From the NCBI GenBank assembly GCA_016801885.1, contig CM028891.1, positions 13,995,517 through 14,059,516 on the forward strand: 64,000 nt of DNA. Reading direction: 5' to 3'. The stretch comes from Toxotes chatareus (Eukaryota > Chordata > Actinopteri > Toxotidae). Under the pieces are notes generated by a model. That model was not told the origin of the DNA and searched no databases. It was given only the letters and a program-made list of their open reading frames with translations. Below are positions 1 to 9,607 of this stretch, piece by piece. The translations under genes were made by a program, and so were the position numbers. The stretch's first letter is position 1. Each line of letters opens with the position of its first letter.

Positions 1-3000
1 GCAGCCAGGTCTCGCTCAGACAGAATAAATCAATCTGCTGATCCATTATCAAATCATTCACTAACAGAGATTTAGACAAGAGAGATCTAATGTTTAATAG
101 CCCACATCTGATTGTGGTGTTTTTAGGTTCAGATGCTTTTGTAGTATAAATTTTTTTGAGGTTTTTATGAGTAACACCTCTTGCATTTTTTAATTTAAAT
201 TGAGCAAGAAAGCGAGAATGATCCGTTTGCACTGCAGACATAAGTTAACATCTGACTCTTTGCTGGTGGGCTTGATGTTACATGTGACAGAGACAAAGCC
301 TCACATGACATGAACATGTCATAAAGGCTGTAGCCTCAGGTGCTTTTCAGACAACTCTCCGCTCTGCATCTAAGCTCAAAGGCAAACAACAACAAACACG
401 TCTGTGAATCAACAGGAACCCACTGTAGTTTTCTTTAAATGGTACCAATGGTACACATTGGGTGTTTCACTGAAAAAAAAATACAGTGACTTACATACAG
501 TTTTGTTGTTTAATTATATTTTTAACTCATTTCCTGTTGCATGTCCAGTGGAGGAGCTGTAGGCTATATAAGTGCTGTGAGTCTTTTTCACAGGAGACAA
601 TACGATTTTGTACTTGTAGGACACTGATATAGTATTTTAGCAAACTCTGAAACTCCAGCGGCTTTTCTACTTCAAGTTTTTGGTTTGTTTCTCGTTTGCC
701 CTCATTTCTGTTCATAAGAGTATTACTTTAGATAATATGTCCACATTTTGGCACTAACTAACTCCACTGACTGACAACTTAGAGATTTATTAGTGGCTTC
801 AGGGGCTTTTTGGAAGCAGAGGCTACATTACAAAAACACAAAAGCCCATTATACCATACATGACTCCTAAAGATGTATTTTAAAGCTTTAATGATTAGTT
901 GGTTGATTTTCTGGTTCCAGCATGTCAAATGTGAAGGTCACCTGTCTTACTGTCTTACTACTAATGCATTTTAAAAAGCTGGTTGGACAATTTGAAGCCT
1001 GACTCTTAGTATAAAGGGTAAATTATTCTTTTTTTAATGTTTAAGAACTACAATACTCACATCAACTTCAGCTCTTTTGGTATTTTTTTTTCTTTTGCTA
1101 GTGTTTTGCTACCTTTTACAGAACATTAACACCGACGACTGTTAACATGCGTGACCTCAAATGGAAGAAATGTCTTTGCTCTTCGCCGTCACAAGTGGTT
1201 AAAATCTCCACAGAGCGCCTCAAAGAAGGGTTTGTTCCATAGCGAGAGATCCAACATTTGATAGGAGTGACAGCAACTCTTAGAAAATGACATACTGTAA
1301 ATAAACACTAGAGCTTTTGAAAGAATGGTAGGAATGTTAAGCCCTCTCCCAAGGAATTGCAAACTAGATGAAGAATGACGACTTTAGGTAATAATTTTCA
1401 TTCCGATATAAACACACATCAAATTCTCTTAAGTGTCTCAAGCTAAAAATGTTGGGACTGAAAAGGCTGTTATATAAAAGTAAAAGATATAAAAGACCTC
1501 TGGCTATCAGGTCAAGCCCAGCCATGCTTGAATAGAATGACTGTGAAAAGTCAACATTTTTCTGGTCCAGCCCATGTGATGTGGTGTGAGAGGCATGCTC
1601 AAAGGAATGCCAATGCAGTGAGGGTTTCCCTTGTATCGCTGCTGTGGCTCTGTGTGGTTTAGGAAAGCAAACCCAATGACGCAAAGTACCATCTGTGGGG
1701 TAGAGAGGAAGCGACAATACATGGCCCCACAGGGGAATAGCAAGTGCCCGCTGCTATTAATAACTCATACCAGGGAAAACCTGAGAAAGCAGGAGAGTAG
1801 GAGAAATAACCTGTGACATTTTCATATAAGCAAATGTCAGATTTGCTGTTTTCTGCTGCTGAACAAAAAAAAAAAAAAAAAACACAATCTGCTCAGCAGT
1901 TCTTATAGCAAGTCATTGTGTTTGCTCCTCTTTGGTCTTACACAATACTTGCATATTTCTAGAATTACCAGAAGAAATTGGTAGTTACTGTCATGAATAT
2001 TCTCCATGCCAGCTCAAATTATTAGTCAATTAACATGCAAAAAAGGATCAATTATAATTTGATCATTTAGTTAATTGTTATAAGCTGTTCAGCAGTCAAC
2101 TGGGGACATTAAAAAGAGATTTAAGGTTTAAAAACCCTTTTGCTGGCAGCAACGTTCAATATACTCCAATATAAAAGTCATATTTTTGTGGTTTTACACG
2201 TGGGGGCAAAAACTGTGACGTTTGTTTAGGGGTGACACTTGTGATGGGGTCATACAAATCGAAAGGGGTTTCCCTGTAATAGCATAAACCTGCTTTGCAA
2301 ATTTCATGGCAACCTGCCAACAAGTTTCTGAGAAATCATAACCCAGGAGAATGAATTAACAAATGAAAGTCGACAGCAAAACAGCTGTTGAGATGGCTAA
2401 ACCTCTAGCAGTTTAAAAATACCAAATATTTTTGTGTTACAGTGTCTAAAATACAAAGATTGTATTGTTTTTCTCTGATTTATATCAGTGTTAACTTAAT
2501 ACCATGGATAACCAATCCCAATATTGTGTTCCTGGAATGTGGGAGGACATTTACCGTTTTCTTTGGCAATAATCAATAATGAAAATATTTATTAATTGCA
2601 GCTATAATCTCTTGCATCTGGACGAACAAATTATTGCCAACTACACTCCCTCGAATTTCACCAACAGAAAATCCGACCTCCACACAGTTTTCTGGGAAAT
2701 GCGGAGGGAGAAAAAAAAACCCCAATGAAACAACAAGTGATTTACACCAAAGATGTCACCAAAATAAAACCCAGACACATCAGCCGGCTTCCGCTCTGCC
2801 ACCCGCACACAAATTACACACAATGCCCCCGTCTCCTGTGCCTCGAGTAATCAAGACAGCGGGCCAGAGAGGTTATTTTTAGGGCTTTATCGCTCCATCT
2901 CACTGCTCATTGTTTTCCATATTTCTGGACTGATCCAAGTATAAACAGTAAACATCTCTGAGTGCTCGTTTGTGACCCCAGAGACAAAAAAAAAAAAGGA

Positions 3001-4464
3001 TGGTGGAGGCTGGTAGAGTACTTCTGTGTCACTATGCACTGATCGGTAATTGATGTGTGGAGCCGAATTAACACAATATGATGCTGCAACGACTTTTCCC
3101 CCCCTCTTTCTTTTGTGCCTCCAGATGACTCAGTGGAAGCACACAGAGAATGACAACTCTCCTGCAGAGTCAACTCTCCCCCTCAGGTTACAGCATTAAA
3201 TATTCACGCCGTACCTTTGCATAATTTACCTTGTCAACATACCAAGGAAATGACTTGGAGGAAAAAAAAGAAGGGGTGAATGCTTTCAGTTTGAGGACAG
3301 GAACTCGGAGCTCAGCAGAAATCCAGGGCATTTTAAACAAATTCTTCTTCAGGCAAAGTGACGCCGAAGGCAATTTTGCAGCTCTGAAGTGGCTCTATTG
3401 GGTCCCTACATGTCTATGCAGGGCTCAAACAGGGTAGCTAATTTTATATAACAGACACAAATCTAACTGTATTCATGGCTTTAGTCTGGCTGCCTGCTGC
3501 TTATGTTTTGCCACAGCTTGCGTCTGATGGGTGTATCCCAGTGTGAGTTACCCGACAGGCTGATTATCCTCGGTGAAATGTTTCAGGGGCATCTCGCCTT
3601 TGTCTAAACACTGAAGAGCATGTTGCTTGCTCTTTGGTGCCAGTATAATGGTCTTCCTTGTCATGTGATCTCTGCAAAAAATTCCAGAGTGGCTACCGAA
3701 GCCCAGCGCACATGGCGGCCCTCTCTAACAGATGTTTTTCGTTTGTGCTGCAGCAGGCTCTCGGTTCAGAGGCACAGAGCCAGAGAGGTGATTCACGATG
3801 CGAGCCTTTTCCTTGTTACAGTCAGCAGACACAAAGTGTGCTCTGGGGTCAGAGTAAACAAGGCCCTGGCTCTGTTATGGTAGATTTTCTATTATTACGA
3901 TATAATAAACTTGTAAAGAAGTCCGGCTCATGTTGATGTTTACATATGAGTTGTACAGTTATTTATCTATTTATCTATCTAAGGAGCATAAATGAAAGGA
4001 TGGGTATCATGTTCAGTGTTTCTATTTTACAGGACAGGCTACAGTTAATACTGTGAGTCTGCAGTCACTCTAGTCTGCAACCACATGTGTTTTACAGAAG
4101 GAAATGAAGTCACGTTCTTGCATTGACATACAAAAGTGAAGGTGATGCTCTATTCAGTTCTGGCAGGAAGGATGCCAGTGGTAGGTGAGGGGAGGTGGGA
4201 AACACACACCCATATTTTATATATATATATATCACAGCCCACCTGCCCACCCACATCCTTCTACATGATCAAAGGTGACACAGCATCATACAGTGTGACT
4301 TTGAGTGTGTTCCTGCACAACATTTCCCCTTTTTTTTTTCAGAGGAAAGCCATCATTTTTAAATGCACTCTGGTCTATGTGAGGGCAGGGAATCTCTATA
4401 ATCTGAAAACAGTTCAATCCAGATCTGACTGCCAGTGACTAGAAGAGGTTTTTCTCTCTCCCCC

Positions 4465-4528
<64 letters not shown>

Positions 4529-5135
4529 GCTACAGCCTGGCAGCATGCTCTGAAGCTGTGAGTTATGTAATAGTGAACACAGAGAGCTGCAGGCCTGAGT
4601 GCACATCCTCCTATTCCGTGCACTCTTCCACCAAAGCCATCCACCCCCACTATTATTACTCTACATATCTGGCAAGAAAGAGCAGGAGATTCTCAAACAC
4701 ACAAGATGAGAGCTCACCTCCACACACTAGCTCCTGCACTGCCAGTCTCCGAGAGCGGGGACATGTCCTTTTTTTTTTTTTTTTTTTTTTTTGCACCAGG
4801 CAGTGAACTAGAATAGGTGTTCACTATCAGAGATGTTTGTTTTAACAGAAACTGCAGCTCAACAGGTGCAATTATTTTCTTGTTGTGGGAGACGGATATA
4901 CAACACAGTAATGCATTAGGGCCTCTAATGGGATTTTGAAATGCTGTCAAACATCACCAGTATGTAGCACGGGCTGCACTTAAACATCATACCATCATTA
5001 AAACCTGATGTTTTAATTCAAATATATTTCTTTATATTATAATGTAGTCCATTTGGTTGTGTCGTTTAATTAGCAATCTTCAAACATCCATCCATCCATC
5101 CATCCTTTACAGGCAGGCTGACACCGTGGCCTTAC
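1..5135 (-). other. asap1: asap1 intron downstream of its first coding exon (partial)
   Basis: This stretch lies 3' (on the minus strand) of the asap1 exon at 5136-5261, so it is the 5' part of a long asap1 intron that continues past the left edge. I see no further exon with both a coding match and splice sites. It holds a CA microsatellite (about 4470-4524), a T run (about 4770-4792), a CATC tetranucleotide run (about 5085-5105) and a fragment of a common fish repeat around 2200-2390. Segments at 2640-2930 and 3130-3260 look free of repeats and could be conserved noncoding DNA, but that cannot be judged without alignment. Confidence 0.6.
4470..4524. repeat. (CA)n microsatellite
   Basis: An almost perfect run of CA dinucleotides, about 27 units, preceded by a CT-rich stretch. 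It lies in the asap1 intron. Apparent reading frames through it are artefacts of the repeat. Confidence 0.95.
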
Positions 5136-5261
5136 CTCCTCCAGCACATTCACTGTGTTCCTGCAGCTCTGCAGTCGGGTGGTGAAGCTAGATGTTGTCG
5201 GGGAATTGTAATCCTCTGTTGTCTCCGAGAGAAACTCGGACACCGATATTTGATCCGGCAT
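5136..5261 (-). CDS. asap1: asap1, first coding exon (partial gene)
   Basis: This exon encodes the N-terminus of ASAP1, an Arf GTPase-activating protein (BAR, PH, ArfGAP, ankyrin and SH3 domains) that acts at focal adhesions and endocytic membranes. Read on the minus strand it begins MPDQISVSEF, then SETTEDYNSPTTSSFTTRL, and ends NVLEE. This fits vertebrate ASAP1 better than ASAP2, which has AETHEDYKAPTASS-type sequence at the same place. The exon ends at 5136 with GAG followed by the donor GTAAGG, phase 0, just before the ALDQDR-type continuation known from the family. The ATG at 5261-5259 is the only supported start here: an in-frame TAA lies two codons upstream, so the longer mammalian N-terminus (MRSSAS...) cannot be encoded in this exon. 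It would need another first exon spliced in between. All functional domains lie outside the window. The asap1 duplicate (a or b) cannot be decided. Confidence 0.88.
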
Positions 5262-5890
5262 CCTTTAACGGGGAAAATGCCCACTGGAGGGTTGGCGATG
5301 AAAGATCAGAAAGACAAAACCATGTACGATTTAAAAATAGAAAGAAAGCAGGGGGAGTCTGGTGGAAGGAAAGAGCCGATTTTCCTCGCAAAACTGTGCA
5401 AAGCTATCGAGATGATTAAGACGTGTCTTCTTCTCCGGTGACTTCTCAAATGACTTCACTGTTCCCCAGGGGCCATGGGAGGAGGGAATTAACTAAATAT
5501 CTGCAGGCTGTGTCCCCTTGATGTGTCTGTTCCTTGAGATGATGTCTAAAAGCAACGCATTTATAAATACTGTCACTCTGCGTCTAACTAAACCCCGGAG
5601 GAAAAACCACCGTAAAGAATAGCGGATGCCCTCATTATGCTCTACAGATGTTCAATAAGCCGTCTGTCGTCAAAACAGCCCACCGTTACCAGCCTCTGTC
5701 TAAAATTTATCATAGTCCATGGTCTGCCGGGGTCGTCTCAAACTGCAGCGGGGTTTGGTCCTCTCTTCTTCAGCCGTAGTTTATGTTTTTTAAAATGCTA
5801 AACGCTGCCGCAGACACACTCACTGCCACTCTCTCCTGCTCGGCCGCGCTCAGGGTTCTCCGAGGCAGAGTCAAGTTGCCTGTGAGGGAA
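5262..5890 (-). promoter_or_regulatory. asap1: asap1 5' UTR and probable promoter region
   Basis: This lies upstream of the asap1 ATG on the minus strand. It is richer in CpG than the flanking intron, notably at 5560-5890 (GCCGCCGC-type and GGCCGCGC-type clusters), and then changes to AT-rich DNA beyond about 5900. The transition suggests a transcription start near 5800-5890 and an unspliced leader of 500-600 bases. No TATA box is evident. The start site itself is inferred. Confidence 0.5.
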
Positions 5891-6184
5891 GATGTGACCC
5901 CCGGTTAGGGTTTTCAACATAAAACTACATGTCTACACGCTGCGTTAAAGAACAAATGGTGCCCTAATCTGTCATTTCTGTCAACGTATGTGAATTTGCA
6001 TCACTGTCACACTTTCTTAGAAGGTAGTTTCCACCTTTTGTTAGAGTTGCACAGGATGTTTAGGTGACAAGTGTAGGCTCAGACACGTTAGTAGTTTGTG
6101 AAGGATCAGAGAAGTCTAAATTTATCATACATCAGACTTTATTCGATGTATTTTTTTTTAATTAAATGTGGATTATTAATTTGA

Positions 6185-6345
6185 ATCTGCAAAGTAACAA
6201 GTAACTAATGTTATAAAACTAATATACTGGACATGAAAGTACAATACTCCCCTCTGCAGTGCAGTGAAGTAGAAGCATAAAGCAGCATAAAATCTAAATC
6301 CACAGTTAAAGTACTGCTGAGTAACTGTACTTCTCTCCACTGTGT
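6185..6345. repeat. Short interspersed repeat of the AGTAC-rich fish type
   Basis: The segment is dense in AAGTA/AGTAC words (AAGTAACAAGTAACTAATG, AAAGTACAATACTCC, TAAAGTACTGCTGAGTAACTG, TACTTCTCTCCAC). This is the diverged pattern of a short nonautonomous DNA repeat, common in percomorph introns, whose ends read roughly AGTACTTCTTCCACC. Similar copies lie at about 8300-8435, 37740-37890 and 47905-48065. Exact ends are not determined. Confidence 0.55.
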
Positions 6346-6608
6346 GTAATACACCGTTTTATGTTGTCTGTGTATGTGGCTAGTTTCAACTTATGAAAGT
6401 ATATATTTTAAATAATTGTAATATAAAGCAATAACCAAAAAATGGCGCTTCTGCTGAAACGATCAGAATCTTGTCACAATGGACTTGGCTGTTTTATTTT
6501 GAAAAAATACGACAGTTTTCCGGAATTTCACGCCTATTGAACGGAAACTCGACACGAACCTCTCCCACCCACCTCTCCTGGTTGACGGGGACGAGCCACT
6601 CTGCGCAA

Positions 6609-6906
6609 TGCGCATGCGTGATCTGGAATCTGCGACTGCAGAGAGAGCCGCTCGACTGTGGGCCTGTTACAGAAAACAACGATTTACAGAAAAAAAAACC
6701 ATCAGAAATGTTTGATTTGTTTCACTACAAGCAACAGTTTGTTGGATACTAACAGTCCTGAGTATTATCTGAGGACTAGGACCGAGCTTAAATACTGTCA
6801 GATGGGAGTATCTGGCTTCAAAAGCTACTAAATGTAACATAACGGTGCTTTGAAACGTTAAAGGTACTGTTCCTGGTCATACGTTTCATTTTCCCACGAT
6901 AAAAGG
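6609..6906 (+). promoter_or_regulatory. Possible orphan promoter and noncoding first exon with donor
   Basis: The 12-mer at 6609-6620 (TGCGCATGCGTG) matches the NRF1 consensus at 11 of 12 positions and sits in a locally CpG-richer patch (about 6540-6660). About 290 bases downstream a strong consensus donor (AAAAG then GTAAGA, GT at 6906-6907) would end an exon. No coding similarity was recognised. It could be an upstream alternative first exon of nfx1, a long noncoding RNA start, or chance. Confidence 0.3.
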
Positions 6907-7239
6907 TAAGATTTAATAAAACAGGCTAGTTGATTGTATTGAGTTTTCACTAGTGTCCCCTACTGTCAGAGATGAGTTTGTCCCAGGTTTGTCCCCTAAT
7001 TCAGCTGACTGTCAGCTGGGGAAAAAGGGTGAGTTTTACAGGGTCTCTGGGAATTGAATGAGTGCCAATAACATTTTATGAGTTTTCTTTCTCATCAAGG
7101 GAATCGGGTCTAATACACATGTAAGCCAATGTGTTATAAATAAATAACTAAGATGGAAAATAACAAAGATAAGATTAAATCTTGTCAGATGGTTTCCTTT
7201 ACATAGTCGTTTGAGGCCCAGATTGATAAAATTAACCAT

Positions 7240-8150
7240 TTTCCACCAAAAATGGATTAAAAAGGCATCATTCTGTTTTCAGACACCCGTCATGACAAAG
7301 AGAACACGTGTTTTTAGAAATTTTTGCAAATTTATAAAAAATCCAATACCGAAATCTCTCATTTTCCGAGTGTTCAGCTGTATTAACCCTATATAACCTA
7401 TACTAACCCCATATACAATTTAATTGATTGTATATAAGGTTATTTAAGGGCCACAATTCACACTGCAGCTGAGAACAAAAACCAAGCTACGAAGCCCAGG
7501 AAACTCTGTGTATACCTCTGTCATAAAATTGCAATGATGCATAGATCATGGCCAGGGTATAAAACTATTTCTAAAGTTTTGATTGTTCCCAGGAGCACTG
7601 TGGACTTTGTGAGATGGAAGAAGTCTGGAAGCACCAGGACTCTCCTGGAGTTTGCCAGCCAGGTAGGAAAGGTCTTGATGAGGGAGATGAGCCAACAGAC
7701 AACAGTAAGGACAGAGAGACTGATCAGAAATAAGGGAAGGATGAATGAGGTCCTTGAAGAAAACTTGCTCCAGAGAGCTTGTGACCTGAGACTGGGGCAA
7801 TGGTTCACCTTTCAGCACGACATTGACCCGAAGCGCACAAACAAGACAGTACTGGAGTAGCCTCAGGACAAGTCTCTGACTGTCCTTGAGTGGCCCAGCC
7901 AAAGCCAAGACTCAAACCCTGTATGACATCTGTTCACAGATGCTCCCCATCCAGTCTAATAGAGCTTCAGAGGATCTGCCAGGAGGGATGAGAGAAACTG
8001 CCCATATTCAGGTGTGATTGTAGAAAGAGTCAAAGCTGTAACTGGTTTTGTCTTTTTCAGTTTTTGTGTTTGATAAATTCCAAAGATTTCTAAAAACACG
8101 TTTTCACTTTGTCATTGTGGGGTATTGAATATTGACTTATTTAGAAAAAT
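7240..8150. mobile_element. Degenerate, internally deleted Tc1/mariner-like transposon
   Basis: Terminal inverted repeats are visible: about 7286-7340 and, inverted, about 8070-8125 share roughly 80% identity over 50 bases around an ACGTGTTTTTAGAAAT-type core. Inside, plus-strand fragments resemble a Tc1-like transposase. Near 7540-7650 is a helix-turn-helix piece of the type WPGYKTISKVLIVPRSTV. Near 7730-7920 is a catalytic-domain piece with LLQRACDLRLGQ and FQHDIDPKR followed by stretches typical of the C-terminal third, including a LEWPSQS-like part in another frame. The usual element is about 1.6 kb with about 340 codons. Here about 0.9 kb remains, the middle of the transposase gene is missing, and stops and frame changes break the rest. 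It is inactive. Confidence 0.85.
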
Positions 8151-8299
8151 GGCAATTACATCATTTACAATTTAAATCTACAATACAAAGCAAGTAACAA
8201 CAATAGTAAATTGCTGCTTACACACTGCTTAATTAATCTGTTTATAAATAAAACTGATGGGGCATTTTTCTGCAGAATGAATAACATGTTATATTTTAA

Positions 8300-8435
8300 G
8301 TATATTATGGTGAGAATACTTGTGCATTTTTACTTAAGTTGGATTTTGGATTTTGCAGGACTTGTAATAGGGTATTTTTTTTTATATTATATACAGGTAC
8401 TTAAGTGAAGGATCTGAATAGTTCTTCCACGGCTG
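8300..8435. repeat. Second short AGTAC-type repeat copy
   Basis: The pattern GAGAATACTTGTGCATTTTTAC, then TTAAGT, ACAGGTACTTAAGTG and AATAGTTCTTCCAC matches the same short repeat family as at 6185-6345, here with a better preserved TTCTTCCAC end. It contains no gene. Confidence 0.55.
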
Positions 8436-9343
8436 TATATAATACAAACACAAATGGAACTCTGCCACGACGTAACAAGCTGTTTCCTTTTTTTTAACAC
8501 CTTCACAGCTGTCTGTGACATCTACAAACTTAGTGACAGTAAGCCCTATACTTATCCTGGAGGTCCCACTCTTCTATGAATCATCATGTTCAGGTGGGAC
8601 AAAACTATATAGAACTTATTACAGTGATATCTCAGATTGGCTACCCCCTGTTACATTTGAACTAGTGATAACAAGAAATCAGCCTGTCACTTCCCCAATT
8701 TTTTTCCTGCCAGCATCCACTTGCTTTCTTTTCAAAACTGCATAAATTTATAGAAAACGCCACACAGGGATACAAATTGTGGTAAAAAAAAAAAAAAAAA
8801 GCAGAACTACAGAACACAGTACATTAATAAACACTGAAAAATGTATCTGCTGTTATAGTGTCATAAACCATTTATTAAATATTTCTGTATAACTTATAAA
8901 TGCCAAACGGGGAGACTTGTGACAGAATACATTTGTTTATCTCATTGTATCAGAAAAGCCTCCGTGTTTCCTGTTGTACAAAGTCAAACATAAAGCGCCA
9001 CCTTGTGGCCTTGTTGTGGCGTTCTTAATTATTATTATTTTTAACTATGTTTTTGTTTGTTTGTTTTCATGGATTATTGAGGGGACTCTTAGAGGGCCCC
9101 TGTAAATGACTAATCATTTTATTTCAGTACTGTACCTATTAGTTGCCTATGGTTTGGCTTTACCATGGACCAAGCCATATCTTAAAATTAATAATATTGT
9201 CAGATGAGAGTTATGGAGGGGAAATGTACTTTCTGATAGACTGTTTATATGTGTATTTATATGGGACCGTTTTAGAAAAGACAAACTGTATCTAAGAACT
9301 AATGTTAATATACCTGCCACAAAGTGTATTTTGAAAACCATAG

Positions 9344-9607
9344 CCGGAAGTTCCGGTTTTGCTTCTCGCCAGCGAGAACCGCCTGTGCTAGCCTTTAGCT
9401 AGCTGGTATTGAGAAGGTGAGCTGAAGAGATTGTTGGAAATTGTTGCTTCTTTTAAGGGAGTTCACTATAATTTTTAACAACCAGGGCACAGGTGAAGGG
9501 GTGGATATTGTCGCTGAGTACCCGGATACGCTTGTCATTTCTCAGAAAACAGCCTGTTGTCTTCAAACTTGCGGCGTGGGAGAAGCAACAACCAGAGTTC
9601 AAACTGA
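9344..9607 (+). promoter_or_regulatory. nfx1: nfx1 core promoter and 5' UTR
   Basis: Two inverted repeats lie together just upstream of the probable start. The 13-mer CCGGAAGTTCCGG (9344-9356) carries an ETS/GABPA-type CCGGAA core on each strand. TTCTCGC-CA-GCGAGAA (9363-9378) is a perfect 7-base inverted repeat like the TCTCGCGAGA promoter word with two bases inserted. ETS and TCTCGCGAGA words are typical of TATA-less housekeeping promoters. The leader then runs to the ATG at 9608. A donor-like AAG/GTGAGC at 9414-9422 could define a shorter alternative first exon, but no suitable acceptor upstream of the ATG was found. Confidence 0.6.

Larger units (their letters stand above)
5891..9343. other. 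Intergenic region between divergent asap1 and nfx1
   Basis: No conserved protein-coding exon was recognised. The stretch holds two degenerate copies of a short repeat with AGTACTT / AAGTAAAAGTAC-type ends (about 6185-6345 and 8300-8435), a deleted Tc1-like element (about 7240-8150), an A run (about 8785-8800) and a possible orphan promoter and first exon at about 6600-6905. The sequence GCGCCACCTTGTGGCC near 8995-9010 resembles the short CTCF-like words often carried by repeats. Confidence 0.6.

Noticed and set aside
4414..4806. Open frames across the CA repeat on both strands
   Set aside because: They consist largely of Thr-His or Val-Cys dipeptide repeats produced by the microsatellite.
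7534..7860. Open frame of about 108 codons as a gene
   Set aside because: Its pieces match a Tc1-like transposase N-terminus and C-terminal third, and inverted ends flank it. It is a transposon relic.
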